From: JADKIH01 sp043747595
Lineage (GTDB): Bacteria; Bacteroidota; Bacteroidia; AKYH767-A; 2013-40CM-41-45
Assembly: GCA_043747595.1 (NCBI GenBank)
Contig: JAYTOX010000054.1
Location: 1-64,000, forward strand
Direction of reading: 5' to 3'
DNA: 64,000 bases
The position numbers were made by a program, and so were the translations under genes. The notes below the pieces were generated by a model that was given only the letters and a program-made list of their open reading frames with translations, was not told the origin of the DNA and did no database searches. Position 1 is the first letter of the stretch. Each line of letters opens with the position of its first letter. Shown here one piece after another: positions 28,163 through 37,531 of the stretch.

Positions 28163-28948
28163 TCATCTTTTGTTGTATGACATTCCTTGCAATTTCAATG
28201 ATGTAGAAATTAATGTCTCGCTTTCAGACAACAATCGTTCACCAACGGGATCTAATAAATGTCGTTCGTTGATTCGAGGATTTTTAATTTTATTTGAAAT
28301 AGGATACGCATTCATTTCATCGGAGGGAAAAGGTTCTAAGAGAGAAGTGACCTCATTTAGATGTTCCGCTTTTAACCAACGATTTTCACTGCTACGAGAT
28401 AAGATTACAGGAGAACGGTGGTGGCCGATCATTTGAATTAGCGGGTTAGCCACAGTCGTAATAATTGCAAATGAATTAGTGATTGCTCCACTAGTGGGGT
28501 CAGTCCATTTTTCCCAAATACCTGCAAAAGCAAAAGGTCTTTTTTGATCACGCAAATAAACGACATAAGGTTTATCTAGCCCATCCTTTTGCGAACCTTC
28601 AATAAAAGCATCAGCAATCACCAAACATCGCTGGCTTCTTATTGGTCGTTTGAAAGATGGTTTTGAAATGATGCCTTTTCCTCCGGTATAGTTCGGATCG
28701 TTTTCTGGATTTCCATCGCCTTCAGAACGAGCATTGAATAAATACATTTTTTTCTTTGCCCAAAATGGAGTTAGTCCAAATTGAAAAAACTGAACTTTGT
28801 TTGGTTCATCGTTGGTGATCACCGGCGCATAAGCACCGGGACCAAGGTTGAATGAAGGCAAAATGTTCAAGGGAAGTTCAGGCACAGAAACATTAAATCG
28901 TTTCTCTATCACTTCAACACTACTTACAACGACATATCGACCACACAT
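28163..28948 (-). CDS. SRAP/HMCES-family abasic-site-binding protein (YedK-like)
   Basis: 261 residues. The N-terminus is MCGRYV; after removal of Met1 the catalytic Cys is N-terminal and in this family forms a covalent thiazolidine link with abasic sites in single-stranded DNA. NARSEG (active-site Asn) and the IGHHRSPVIL His segment are present. The usual ADGFYEW segment reads ADAFIEG, so the Glu is kept but the aromatics are lost. Last gene of the paa-like operon, 6 bases after paaY, an unusual setting. Start ATG at 28948. Confidence 0.9.
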   Translation of the reverse strand: MCGRYVVVSSVEVIEKRFNVSVPELPLNILPSFNLGPGAYAPVITNDEPNKVQFFQFGLTPFWAKKKMYLFNARSEGDGNPENDPNYTGGKGIISKPSFKRPIRSQRCLVIADAFIEGSQKDGLDKPYVVYLRDQKRPFAFAGIWEKWTDPTSGAITNSFAIITTVANPLIQMIGHHRSPVILSRSSENRWLKAEHLNEVTSLLEPFPSDEMNAYPISNKIKNPRINERHLLDPVGERLLSESETLISTSLKLQGMSYNKR

Positions 28949-28954
28949 TTTAAA

Positions 28955-29548
28955 TTAATTTCTTTTCCACGTTTTATAAATGTCTTGTTGCTTTGGCAAT
29001 TCGGCAGGCACTTCTCGTAAAGGCTCGCATGCTTTCAAAGAAGCATAAAGCTCAGAAGGTAAATCTTGATAAAGTTTTGTTCCTTTTCTTTTCCACTCAA
29101 TCATTTCATCAGAAACATCTTTGATTATTTTCGCCGGATTCCCAACAACAATTTTTCGCTCAGGAATTATCATACCATCAGGCACAAAACACAAAGCACC
29201 AATAATTGAATGATCGCCTATTATTACATTATCCATTACAACCGCATTCATTCCTACAAGTACGTTTTCTCCAATGGTTCCACCATGAATAATTGCACCA
29301 TGACCAATATGAGCATCCTTTTTTAAAAGAACAGTTACACCGGGAAACATATGAATGGTACAATTCTCTTGCACATTACAACCATCGCTAATAATTATTT
29401 GTCCCCAATCGCCTCTAAGAGCAGCACCCGGACCGATGTAAACATTTTTCCCAATAATTACATTACCTGTAACTGTTGCATTCGGATGAACGAATGACGA
29501 TTGATGAACGACAGGTTTATAACCATTGAATTCAAAAATATTTGCCAT
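28955..29548 (-). CDS. paaY: PaaY-like hexapeptide-repeat protein (gamma carbonic anhydrase family)
   Basis: 197 residues, the PaaY length. A left-handed beta-helix of hexapeptide repeats runs over about 20-145 (NVIIGKNVYIGPGAALRGDW, HIGHGAIIHGGTIGENVLVG). The metal-binding His residues are in HMFPG and AHIGHGAIIHG. In phenylacetate pathways PaaY is a thioesterase that clears inhibitory CoA by-products. The extended C-terminus (SLKACEPLREVPAE) is PaaY-like rather than a general carbonic anhydrase. It sits between paaJ and the SRAP gene with gaps of 9 and 6 bases. Confidence 0.85.
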   Translation of the reverse strand: MANIFEFNGYKPVVHQSSFVHPNATVTGNVIIGKNVYIGPGAALRGDWGQIIISDGCNVQENCTIHMFPGVTVLLKKDAHIGHGAIIHGGTIGENVLVGMNAVVMDNVIIGDHSIIGALCFVPDGMIIPERKIVVGNPAKIIKDVSDEMIEWKRKGTKLYQDLPSELYASLKACEPLREVPAELPKQQDIYKTWKRN

Positions 29549-29557
29549 AATATAAAT

Positions 29558-30763
29558 TTAAACTTTTTCAATTATTACTGCATAACCCTGCCCTACTCCA
29601 ATGCACATTGTAACGAGTGCATATTTTTTATTTTTTTCTTGTAATTCTATAGCAGCAGAGCCTAAGATTCTGGCCCCTGTCATACCCAACGGATGACCTA
29701 AAGCAATTGCTCCGCCATTAGGATTAATTCTATTATCATCATCTTTCAATCCCCATGAACGAATTACAGCAAGAGATTGTGAAGCGAATGCTTCATTCAA
29801 TTCGATAATATCAATATCGTTGAAAGAAAGTTTGGCTCGTGCCAAGGCAATATTCGCTGCTTCAACAGGACCAATTCCCATAATGCGAGGCTCTACTCCT
29901 ACGACAGCCGACGAAATAATTTTAGCAAGAGGTTTTAGTTTGTATTTATCGATTGCTTCTTGTGACGCCAATAGTAATGCTGCTGCACCATCATTTAAGC
30001 CGGCAGAATTTCCTGCGGTAACAGAACCATCTTTCCGAAAGGCCGGTTTTAATTTTGCCAAACCATCGAGTGTAGTATCGGGTTTCATAAATTCGTCTTT
30101 AGCAAAACGAATTGCATCACCTTTTTTTTGAGGAATCTCTACAGAAATAATTTCTTTTTCAAAGCGACCATTTGCTTGCGCATGTTTTGCTTTCTGTTGA
30201 CTATTATAACTAAATTTATCTTGATCAGCTCTTGAAATATGATCGCGGTCGACTAAATTTTCTGCCGTATCTCCCATTGCTTCGATACCAAACATTTCTT
30301 TCATTTTCGGATTAGCAAATCGCCATCCAAAACTACTATCGAACATTTGTGCATCGCGACCATAAGGAGTAGATGTTTTGGAAATAATCCATGGCCCTCG
30401 TGTCATATTTTCAACGCCACCGGAAATTGCGAGTTCGGCATCACCAACCATAATACCGCGAGCAGCGGCGATGGTAGCAGACAGGCCGGAAGCACACAAA
30501 CGATTCACCGTTTCTCCCGGAACATTGATAGGTAATCCGGCCATTAAAGAGGCCATCCGTGCAACATTCCGATTATCTTCTCCGGCTTGATTAGCGCATC
30601 CAAGAATAACATCTTCTGTTTTTGAAAAATCGACCGAAGGATTTCGTTTAATTAATTCTTTCAATACGATTACAGCAAGATCATCGGTTCTAACCGCTGC
30701 AAGCGTACCACCAAAACTACCAATAGGAGTTCTAATATAATCTACTATAAAGACTTCTTTCAT
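29558..30763 (-). CDS. paaJ: 3-oxoadipyl-CoA / 3-oxo-5,6-dehydrosuberyl-CoA thiolase
   Basis: 401 residues, PaaJ/PcaF-type thiolase. It cleaves 3-oxoadipyl-CoA with CoA to succinyl-CoA and acetyl-CoA, and in the phenylacetate route also the earlier dehydrosuberyl-CoA step. The subgroup signature GCANQAGEDNRNVARMA is present. The nucleophile Cys is in VNRLCASGLSA, and the acid/base motifs are NPNGGAIALGHPLGMTGAR and CIGVGQG. The gene context (paaI, paaY, paaH) favours the phenylacetate assignment. Start ATG at 30763. Confidence 0.93.
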   Translation of the reverse strand: MKEVFIVDYIRTPIGSFGGTLAAVRTDDLAVIVLKELIKRNPSVDFSKTEDVILGCANQAGEDNRNVARMASLMAGLPINVPGETVNRLCASGLSATIAAARGIMVGDAELAISGGVENMTRGPWIISKTSTPYGRDAQMFDSSFGWRFANPKMKEMFGIEAMGDTAENLVDRDHISRADQDKFSYNSQQKAKHAQANGRFEKEIISVEIPQKKGDAIRFAKDEFMKPDTTLDGLAKLKPAFRKDGSVTAGNSAGLNDGAAALLLASQEAIDKYKLKPLAKIISSAVVGVEPRIMGIGPVEAANIALARAKLSFNDIDIIELNEAFASQSLAVIRSWGLKDDDNRINPNGGAIALGHPLGMTGARILGSAAIELQEKNKKYALVTMCIGVGQGYAVIIEKV

Positions 30764-30772
30764 AATTAAATT

Positions 30773-31195
30773 TTATAACTCCCAATTTTTAGGAGTTCTG
30801 TAAACAGTTCCTTTGAACAAAGCAACTGTTTCTTGATTTTGATTAATAATTTTGACTTCATATATACCAATTTTATCCGTCAAGGAAAGTTCTTCAGCTG
30901 ATGCAGTAATAACATCACCTTCTTTCAAAGATTTGGTATGAGAAATACTTGTTTCAATAGAAACAGCCATTCGTCCGTGAGAGTTAGACGCAAAAGCCAA
31001 TGCACTATCGGCAAGAGAATAAGTTATACCACCATGAGCAATCCCAAATCCATTAAGCATTTCTTTTTTTACAGACATTCGCAGAATGCATTTTCCCGAT
31101 TCGACTAAAATTTTTTCGATGCCAAGCCATTGACTAAACCAATCGGCTTCGAACATTTTATCAACTACTTTTTCTGCAATTGTATTTTCAGCCAT
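30773..31195 (-). CDS. paaI: Phenylacetate-pathway hotdog thioesterase PaaI
   Basis: 140 residues, a 4HBT hotdog-fold thioesterase. The signature is GIAHGGITYSLADSALAFAS followed by NSHG, with catalytic Asp in the SLADSA helix. PaaI hydrolyses dead-end hydroxyphenylacetyl-CoA esters, freeing CoA. It overlaps nothing; gaps are 3 bases to the upstream ATPase gene and 9 to paaJ. Confidence 0.92.
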   Translation of the reverse strand: MAENTIAEKVVDKMFEADWFSQWLGIEKILVESGKCILRMSVKKEMLNGFGIAHGGITYSLADSALAFASNSHGRMAVSIETSISHTKSLKEGDVITASAEELSLTDKIGIYEVKIINQNQETVALFKGTVYRTPKNWEL

Positions 31196-31198
31196 TGA

Positions 31199-32713
31199 CT
31201 ATCTTTTTTTAGTTCCGAAGAGCATTCCTAGAAGGCCACGAGTAACTAATCCTGCCACCTGTTTAACGATAGGATTTTTAGAAACAGCAGCAATAGTTCC
31301 TGCGATATTCATTCCTGAATCTTTATCATCTTGAACTACCGTTTTTGGAACTTCCTTTCCGTTGTTATTCTCAGGTTGCATTTTGTTGGTCAACATTTCA
31401 TAGGCACTTGTTCTATCAATTACTTGATTGTAAGAAGCAGCGATCGAAGAAGAATTAACAATCTGGTCTTGTTCTTCAGAAGTTAAAATATCCATTCTAG
31501 TAGTTGGAGGAGAAAGTAGAACGTGAACTAAAGGGGCAGGAATACCTTTTTCATTTAATACAGAAATCATAGCCTCACCTATTCCCATTTCAGTCATAAG
31601 TAATTCCGTTTTATAAAATTCTGTCTCCGGATAATTCTGAGCAACTAGTTTAATATCCTTTCTATCGTTGGCAGTAACTGCGCGCATCGCATGTTGAATT
31701 TTTGATCCTAACTGCCCGAGAACAGATTCAGGGATATCGGAAGGTACTTGAGTACAAAAATAAATTCCAACACCTTTCGATCTGATCAATTTTATTACTT
31801 GCTCTAGCTGATCCATTAATGCTTTCGTTGCATCTTTAAAAACAAGATGTGCTTCATCAATAAAAATGGCAAGCTTTGGAGCAGCTTTATCGCCCATTTC
31901 AGGAAAAGTTTTGTAAATTTCTGCAAGAAGACACAGCATAAAAGTCGAAAACAATTTAGGTTTATCCTGAATATCACACAAACGAATCACACTTAAAAAA
32001 CCATGACCATTAGCATCTTTTCGTAGTAGATCATTTACTTCAAATGATTTTTCGCCGAAGAAAACATCACCGCCTTGCTGTTCTACTTCTAAAAGCTTAC
32101 GCATAATTACACCTGAGGTTGCAGAAGTAATTGCACCGTATTCTTTGATTTGATCTTTACCTTCGTTAGTTAAGTATCGTAAAGCTTCACGAAAATCTCT
32201 TATATCCAATAATGGCATCTGATGATCGTCACAAAATTTAAAAATGATTGTAACAGCGCCTTGCTGATTATCATTCAGCTCAAGAATCTTAGATAATAAA
32301 AGGGGACCAAATTCCGAAACAGTAGCTCTGAGTCGTAAACCTTTCTCTTTTGAAATAGACATTAATTCGACAGGCATTTGAGAAGGCTTCCAATCAATAC
32401 CAATTTTTCCAGCTCGCTCAGTAATTTTAGGATTCTCAGTTCCAGGCCTCGCGATACCGCTTAAGTCGCCTTTTATATCCATTAGCAAAACACCAATACC
32501 TTTTTGCGAAAGAGACTCCGCCAAAACTTGAATAGTTTTTGTTTTACCGGTACCCGTTGCCCCTGCAATGAGGCCATGTCGACTTACCATGTTCAATGGT
32601 AATTTAACAAGTGTTTTTTCAACAGCAGCTTTGTCTAACATTGCAGTTCCAAGAATAATTGAATCGCCTTGAAAAGCAAACGCCGAATCGATAGTTGTTT
32701 TAAAATCAGACAT
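31199..32713 (-). CDS. HerA-like ATPase (DUF853, YjgR family)
   Basis: 504 residues, matching E. coli YjgR length. Walker A is GATGTGKTKTIQVLAE, near residue 51. Walker B is KLAIFIDEAHLVFKDA. A C-terminal sensor region reads GVGIYFCTQVPSDIPESVLG. The family is a HerA/FtsK-type P-loop ATPase of unknown role, probably a DNA translocase. No nuclease partner (NurA) is adjacent. It lies inside the paa-like operon, 49 bases after paaH and 3 bases before paaI. Confidence 0.88.
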   Translation of the reverse strand: MSDFKTTIDSAFAFQGDSIILGTAMLDKAAVEKTLVKLPLNMVSRHGLIAGATGTGKTKTIQVLAESLSQKGIGVLLMDIKGDLSGIARPGTENPKITERAGKIGIDWKPSQMPVELMSISKEKGLRLRATVSEFGPLLLSKILELNDNQQGAVTIIFKFCDDHQMPLLDIRDFREALRYLTNEGKDQIKEYGAITSATSGVIMRKLLEVEQQGGDVFFGEKSFEVNDLLRKDANGHGFLSVIRLCDIQDKPKLFSTFMLCLLAEIYKTFPEMGDKAAPKLAIFIDEAHLVFKDATKALMDQLEQVIKLIRSKGVGIYFCTQVPSDIPESVLGQLGSKIQHAMRAVTANDRKDIKLVAQNYPETEFYKTELLMTEMGIGEAMISVLNEKGIPAPLVHVLLSPPTTRMDILTSEEQDQIVNSSSIAASYNQVIDRTSAYEMLTNKMQPENNNGKEVPKTVVQDDKDSGMNIAGTIAAVSKNPIVKQVAGLVTRGLLGMLFGTKKR

Positions 32714-32762
32714 AATTTTTATTTAATACTTTTTATAAAGTTACTTGGATTGAATTGAATTA

Positions 32763-33962
32763 TCAAGAATAAAATTTCATGTTTTCAGTTGCCATTTTCT
32801 TAAGAAGAGGAGACGGTCTATAACGTTCTTCTCCATAAAAATCTTTCAATGTAGTTAATGTAGTGAGAATTTTTTTAGCTCCAATTTCATCACACCATTT
32901 GAGTAATCCTTTCGGATAATTAACACCTTTGAGCATGGCAGTATCAAGATCGTCGCGGTTAGCCACATTCAAATATAATGTATCAATTGCTTCGTTGATG
33001 AGCATTGAAATAACACGCATAAAAATTTTCTCAGCAAGAATATTATCTTTCATAGGTTCAGGAACCGGTTGAGATAAAGCGTAGTTATAGTAACCAATTC
33101 CCGACTTCTTCCCAAATCGTTTTGCTTCGAACAATCGTTTTTGGGTTAGCGACGGTTTAAATTTAGGGTCATAAAAAAATTGAGTCCAAACCGTTTCTGT
33201 CACTGTATAATTAATATCGTTCCCAATAAGATCCATTAATTCGAAAGGTCCCATTTTAAAACCACCCATTTCTTTCATTGCCCAATCGATTGTAGAAAAT
33301 CCAATCGTTCCGTTAGGAGTTCCTTCCCACGATTCCTCATGTATTCGAATAGCTTCACCGTAAAAAGAACGAGCAACACGATTAACGATAAAGCCGGGAG
33401 TATCTTTTACAATAACAACCGACTTACCCCAATCGGTAATAAGTTGTTTGAGTGAAGTTGCTAAATTTTCATGAGTAGATATTGCCGGAATGATTTCAAC
33501 GAGCGGCATGAGAGGGGCAGGATTAAAAAAGTGAATTCCTATTACACGTTCCGGATGAATGCAAGCGGCAGCAATTGAAGTAACCGATAAAGAAGAAGTG
33601 TTGGTAGCAAGAACACAAATATCATTTACAATTTTTTCAAGCTGAGAAAAAACAGATTGTTTGATTTCTAATTTTTCAATGATGGCTTCAATTACCAACT
33701 CACACGAATGAAAATCGTTCATAGAAGTTGAAAAAGAAATTCGCTGTAAAAGTTGATCAGCCTGTTCACGAGTATACTTACCCTTTTCAGTCAGTTTATC
33801 GAAAAGCGATTTTAATGAGACTTCCGCCTTTCTCAAGACAGCAGAATCGACATCGAATAAAATGGTGGGATGACCAGCCGCAGCGGCAACTTGAGCAATA
33901 CCGGAACCCATTGTTCCGGCTCCGATAATCCCTATTTTGGATGATTTTGAGAATTCTTTCAT
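32763..33962 (-). CDS. paaH: 3-hydroxyacyl-CoA dehydrogenase, PaaH-like
   Basis: 399 residues. It oxidises 3-hydroxyadipyl-CoA to 3-oxoadipyl-CoA with NAD+. The NAD-binding GIIGAGTMGSGIAQVAA is at the N-terminus. ATNTSSLSVTSIAAAC, the catalytic-His segment VIGIHFFNPAPLMPLVE, and KDTPGFIVNRVARSFYGEA follow. The C-terminal dimerisation domain is complete. It is the first gene of the operon. The paa assignment rests on neighbours; the same family also works in fatty acid oxidation. Confidence 0.9.
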   Translation of the reverse strand: MKEFSKSSKIGIIGAGTMGSGIAQVAAAAGHPTILFDVDSAVLRKAEVSLKSLFDKLTEKGKYTREQADQLLQRISFSTSMNDFHSCELVIEAIIEKLEIKQSVFSQLEKIVNDICVLATNTSSLSVTSIAAACIHPERVIGIHFFNPAPLMPLVEIIPAISTHENLATSLKQLITDWGKSVVIVKDTPGFIVNRVARSFYGEAIRIHEESWEGTPNGTIGFSTIDWAMKEMGGFKMGPFELMDLIGNDINYTVTETVWTQFFYDPKFKPSLTQKRLFEAKRFGKKSGIGYYNYALSQPVPEPMKDNILAEKIFMRVISMLINEAIDTLYLNVANRDDLDTAMLKGVNYPKGLLKWCDEIGAKKILTTLTTLKDFYGEERYRPSPLLKKMATENMKFYS

Positions 33963-34093
33963 AGTAGATGAGGGGTAAAAGTAGTAATATTTTCAACTGT
34001 CATAAGAATAAATCTTCGGAGCTAATACTATAAATAAGTCATTTTCAACTATTTATATATTTCATTATTTTGACAAAAAGTGATTCAATTTCC

Positions 34094-34123
34094 TTGGAAT
34101 ATTAGTGTGTTTATGTATATTTG
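34094..34123 (+). promoter_or_regulatory. rpsT promoter
   Basis: TTGG at 34094-34097 and TATATTTG at 34116-34123, spaced 18-19 bp, then CAACCCC. Start near 34130 leaves a leader of about 58 bases that could carry S20 feedback control. Confidence 0.65.
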
Positions 34124-34187
34124 CAACCCCTAAAAACACATAAGGGCGTCGTGAGAGCGGCAGATCACTATAAAGAAAAATAATACA

Positions 34188-34442
34188 ATGGCAAATCATA
34201 AGTCGTCAAAAAAGAGAATCCGTAGCAACGAAGCGAAAAAAGATCGTAACCGTTACCAGGCTAAAACACTTCGTAATGCAATCAAGAATTTCCGCGCTGT
34301 TACAGTAAAGAAAGACGCTTCAGAAGCTCTTCCTAAATTGACGTCAATGCTTGATAGATTAGCAAAGAAGAATGTTATTCATAAGAATAAGGCTTCTAAC
34401 TTAAAATCAGAATTAGCTGTTCACATCAACCATTTAAAATAA
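34188..34442 (+). CDS. rpsT: 30S ribosomal protein S20
   Basis: 84 residues, basic and helical, with the S20 N-terminus MANHKSSKKRIRSNEAKKDR and the C-terminal LAKKNVIHKNKASNLKSELA segment. It binds the 5' domain of 16S rRNA. Single gene with a clear promoter and terminator. Confidence 0.96.
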   Translation: MANHKSSKKRIRSNEAKKDRNRYQAKTLRNAIKNFRAVTVKKDASEALPKLTSMLDRLAKKNVIHKNKASNLKSELAVHINHLK

Positions 34443-34457
34443 TCGGTTTTCAATAAA

Positions 34458-34490
34458 GAAAAAGGGTCTCATACAGGACCCTTTTTTTTT
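34458..34490 (+). terminator. rpsT terminator
   Basis: AAAAGGGTC pairs with GACCCTTTT around an 8-base loop, with at least nine T after it. Confidence 0.9.
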
Positions 34491-34548
34491 GTATCATTTC
34501 TCCGCTTATAGTGATTGTAAGGAGAAAAAAGGATGCCGTACTTGTGGT

Positions 34549-35238
34549 ATGGAAAATCATCTATCATTGAAATTATGGGCAGAAGAAGATCGGCCGAGAG
34601 AGAAGTTAATGACAAAAGGCAGGCATACCTTGAGTGATGCAGAACTTTTAGCAATTTTAATTGGTACCGGAACGAAAAACGAAACCGCAGTTGAGTTAGC
34701 GAGAAAAGTATTAATTACCCATGAAAACAGTCTGAACAAACTAAGTAAACTGAATGTAAACGATCTGACAAAAATAAAAGGCATAGGGCAAGCCAAGGCA
34801 ATTAACATTTTGGCTGCATTAGAATTAGGCAAACGAAGAAGAGAAATAATAGAAAGCAAAGTTGCGCAGATTACAAGTAGTAAAGACGCCGTTGATATTT
34901 TTCAGCCAATACTTGGAGATCTACTACACGAAGAATTTTGGGTTTTGTTCTTGAATAGAGCTAATAGAATTTTAAAAAAACAACAAATTAGTACAGGAGG
35001 AATGAGTGGAACCGTTGCAGATCCACGAATGATATTCAAAGCAGCACTCGATGAAAAGGCGATTGCAATAATTTTATGTCATAATCACCCTTCCGGAAAT
35101 ACGCAACCAAGCAGTGCCGATATTCAGTTAACAAAAAATATTGTAGAGGCCGGAAAAGTATTGGAGATAAACGTACTTGACCATCTGATAATAACTCAAA
35201 GCAGCTTTTATAGCTTTGCTGACGAGGGCATAATTTAG
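34549..35238 (+). CDS. radC: RadC/JAB-domain protein
   Basis: 229 residues from the ATG at 34549. The helix-hairpin-helix region (LTKIKGIGQAKAINILAALE) is followed by a JAB/MPN+ domain with the zinc motif CHNHPSGNTQPSSAD. The family was once tied to DNA repair, but its role remains uncertain. The frame extends upstream to a GTG at 34489, which lies in the rpsT terminator T-run, so the later ATG, with an AGGAG-like stretch upstream, is preferred. Confidence 0.92.
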   Translation: MENHLSLKLWAEEDRPREKLMTKGRHTLSDAELLAILIGTGTKNETAVELARKVLITHENSLNKLSKLNVNDLTKIKGIGQAKAINILAALELGKRRREIIESKVAQITSSKDAVDIFQPILGDLLHEEFWVLFLNRANRILKKQQISTGGMSGTVADPRMIFKAALDEKAIAIILCHNHPSGNTQPSSADIQLTKNIVEAGKVLEINVLDHLIITQSSFYSFADEGII

Positions 35239-35300
35239 ATTCATTTTTATGGCAATTCAATAACAAAGATATATCTTAGCAACCATAGCAAAAGATACCA

Positions 35301-36602
35301 TTGTTACTGATTTATACCACAGCATCGACGCCAAGATTGCGTTACATTTTTGATTTGATCTTAACTGATCTTTCAGGAATTTCTTTTGAATTAACTCAAG
35401 ATGCTGATCAATTTATTTTTCATACAGGTCCCAAATTCAATTATAGCGAAAAGTTATTCGGAGATGAATTATTTTTTTTCGCATCAAAAATATTATTCGA
35501 GAAAAAAATTCAATCACAAGATCTATCTGTATTAGACTGGAACGATACTAAAGCTTTTTTTGCAACACATCCAAAATACATACTTCCCTTCGACCCATTC
35601 GCGGCTTCGTTTTATATGGTAACGAGATACGAAGAATATCTTCCGTTTATTCCTGACAAACATGGCCGTTTTGAAGCGTCGGAGAGTATGGCTTTTCAGA
35701 AAGGATTTTTGCAGAAACCGATTGTAAATATTTACGCAAAAAAAATTAAAGAGATTTTATTGGATCTTTTTCCAACTTTACCACATCAAGAAAAAAAATA
35801 CCAATATATATCTACAATCGACATTGATAATGCATGGGCTTTTAAACACAAAGGAATAATAAGAACCGGCGGTGCACTTATTCGTTCACTGAGTAAATTA
35901 GAACTTAAAGATGTATTTGAAAGATTGAGTGTGCTCTTCAATAAAAAAAAAGACCCATACGATACATACGATCATTTGTTTGAGATACAGAGTAAATACA
36001 ATTTAAAAAGTATTTTCTTTTTTCTGCTGGCAGACTATGGCGAGAATGACAAAAATGTATCGATTGCTCAGATAAAATTCCAGTCATTAATTAAAAAAAT
36101 AGCCGACTATTGTGAAGTTGGTATTCATCCATCGTATGCTTCCAATCTCGAAATAAATAAATTAAAGCTAGAACAAAAAAGACTTCAAAAGATTATTAGG
36201 CGAGAGATTAAATTAAGTCGCCAACATTTTTTGAAGTTAACATTCCCAAGAACGTATCATGATTTGATTGATTGCGATATTACAGATGATTATACGATGG
36301 GATTCTCAGGAGAAATAGGATTTAGAGCCGGGATCTGTTCATCCTATTATTTTTATGATCTGGATAGAGACGCTCCAACACGCTTGAGAATTCACCCTTT
36401 CGCAGTGATGGACGCTACACTAAGATATTACATGAAAATTCAACCTGCTGAAGTGATGAGTTATGTAGGCCCGTTGATAAAACAAGTGAGAGCAGTAAAT
36501 GGAACATTTATTTCACTGTGGCACAATGAATCGTTGTCGGGAATAAAACCATGGGAAGGATGGCAAGAAGTATATGAAGAGATAGTAAAAGCAGCAAGAT
36601 AA
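35301..36602 (+). CDS. Polysaccharide deacetylase-like protein
   Basis: 433 residues. The C-terminal two thirds resemble the NodB-type deacetylase fold: ISTIDIDNAWAFKHKG holds a DxD metal motif, EVGIHPSYAS a His, and TFPRTYHDLIDCDITDDYTM the later strands. The N-terminal part (about 1-130) is the domain often found before it in Bacteroidota. It may act on a cell-surface polysaccharide. It starts at a TTG at 35301, since no ATG exists for about 100 codons and homologues of this type begin with LIYT-like residues. No signal peptide. It is followed after 1 base by the acyltransferase-like gene. Confidence 0.7.
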   Translation: MLLIYTTASTPRLRYIFDLILTDLSGISFELTQDADQFIFHTGPKFNYSEKLFGDELFFFASKILFEKKIQSQDLSVLDWNDTKAFFATHPKYILPFDPFAASFYMVTRYEEYLPFIPDKHGRFEASESMAFQKGFLQKPIVNIYAKKIKEILLDLFPTLPHQEKKYQYISTIDIDNAWAFKHKGIIRTGGALIRSLSKLELKDVFERLSVLFNKKKDPYDTYDHLFEIQSKYNLKSIFFFLLADYGENDKNVSIAQIKFQSLIKKIADYCEVGIHPSYASNLEINKLKLEQKRLQKIIRREIKLSRQHFLKLTFPRTYHDLIDCDITDDYTMGFSGEIGFRAGICSSYYFYDLDRDAPTRLRIHPFAVMDATLRYYMKIQPAEVMSYVGPLIKQVRAVNGTFISLWHNESLSGIKPWEGWQEVYEEIVKAAR

Positions 36603-36603
36603 A

Positions 36604-37521
36604 TTGATCCACTACATTAAACATACAGAAATAGATAAAAAAAAATGGGATGAATGTGTTGAATCGTCGCCATCAGGTCTCGTTTATTTTTCATCGTGGT
36701 ACTTAGATATTGTTTCACCTGGCTGGGAAGCAATGGTGGAAGATAATTACGAATCCATATTCCCGTTATGTGGAAGAAAAAAATTCGGTTTTAATTATTT
36801 ATACCAGCCATTTTTTACTCAGCAGCTGGGATTAATTTCCAAAAATAAAGTCAGTACAAAAGATAAGCTAGCTAATTTCATAGCTCAGATTCCTTCTAAA
36901 TTTAAATTAGTAGAAATTAATTTAAATACCGAAAACCATTCTGATCAAATTGAGAAGTACACACTTCACAAAAAAAGAACTCATCATTTATCTTTAGAAG
37001 ATTCAGCTGAAAATATCAAGAAAAATTATTCCGAGAATTTATCAAGAAATATAAAAAAAGCAATTAAAGCTGAAATAAAAATTGAAAGCACGACTGACTA
37101 TCTTCCAATCATAGAACAATTTAAAAAAGAAAGAGGAAGAACGATAGAAACATTAAAAGAAAAAGATTACAAGACACTCATTAGTTTGGTTGAAGAAGGG
37201 TTGAGAAAAAAGCAAATAGAAATATATACGGCGTCTAACTCAACCGAAAAGAACATTGCAGGAGCAATTTTTTTGAAATCCTTTCACTCCTACATCTTCC
37301 TTTTTTCAGCAGTAGGAAACGCCGGAAAGCAAAGTGGAGCAATGAGTTTAATTATAGATCATTTTATTGAAAATCATACAATGGAGAATAAACTCCTTGA
37401 TTTTGAAGGCTCAATGGATGATCAGCTTGCTCGTTTTTATAAAAGTTTTGGTTCGCAGGAAATCGTATATTTACAAATCAAAAAGAATAACCTCCCTCCT
37501 ATCATTCGTCGATTTAAATAA
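36604..37521 (+). CDS. GNAT/FemAB-like acyltransferase
   Basis: 305 residues. The N-terminal half (SGLVYFSSWYLDIVSPGWEA) and the C-terminal half (AGAIFLKSFHSYIFLFSAVG, then LLDFEGSMDDQLARFYKSFG) resemble the duplicated GNAT folds of FemAB-type peptidyl or acyl transferases. Substrate unknown; the preceding deacetylase suggests surface-glycan modification. It starts at a TTG one base after the upstream stop, the first ATG being about 45 codons later. Ends 10 bases before upp. Confidence 0.65.
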   Translation: MIHYIKHTEIDKKKWDECVESSPSGLVYFSSWYLDIVSPGWEAMVEDNYESIFPLCGRKKFGFNYLYQPFFTQQLGLISKNKVSTKDKLANFIAQIPSKFKLVEINLNTENHSDQIEKYTLHKKRTHHLSLEDSAENIKKNYSENLSRNIKKAIKAEIKIESTTDYLPIIEQFKKERGRTIETLKEKDYKTLISLVEEGLRKKQIEIYTASNSTEKNIAGAIFLKSFHSYIFLFSAVGNAGKQSGAMSLIIDHFIENHTMENKLLDFEGSMDDQLARFYKSFGSQEIVYLQIKKNNLPPIIRRFK

Positions 37522-37531
37522 CTACAAAGCT

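Noticed and set aside
37367..37531. 55-residue N-terminal extension of Upp
   Set aside because: It overlaps the preceding gene in another frame; Upp proteins start at the MVHDLSL position.
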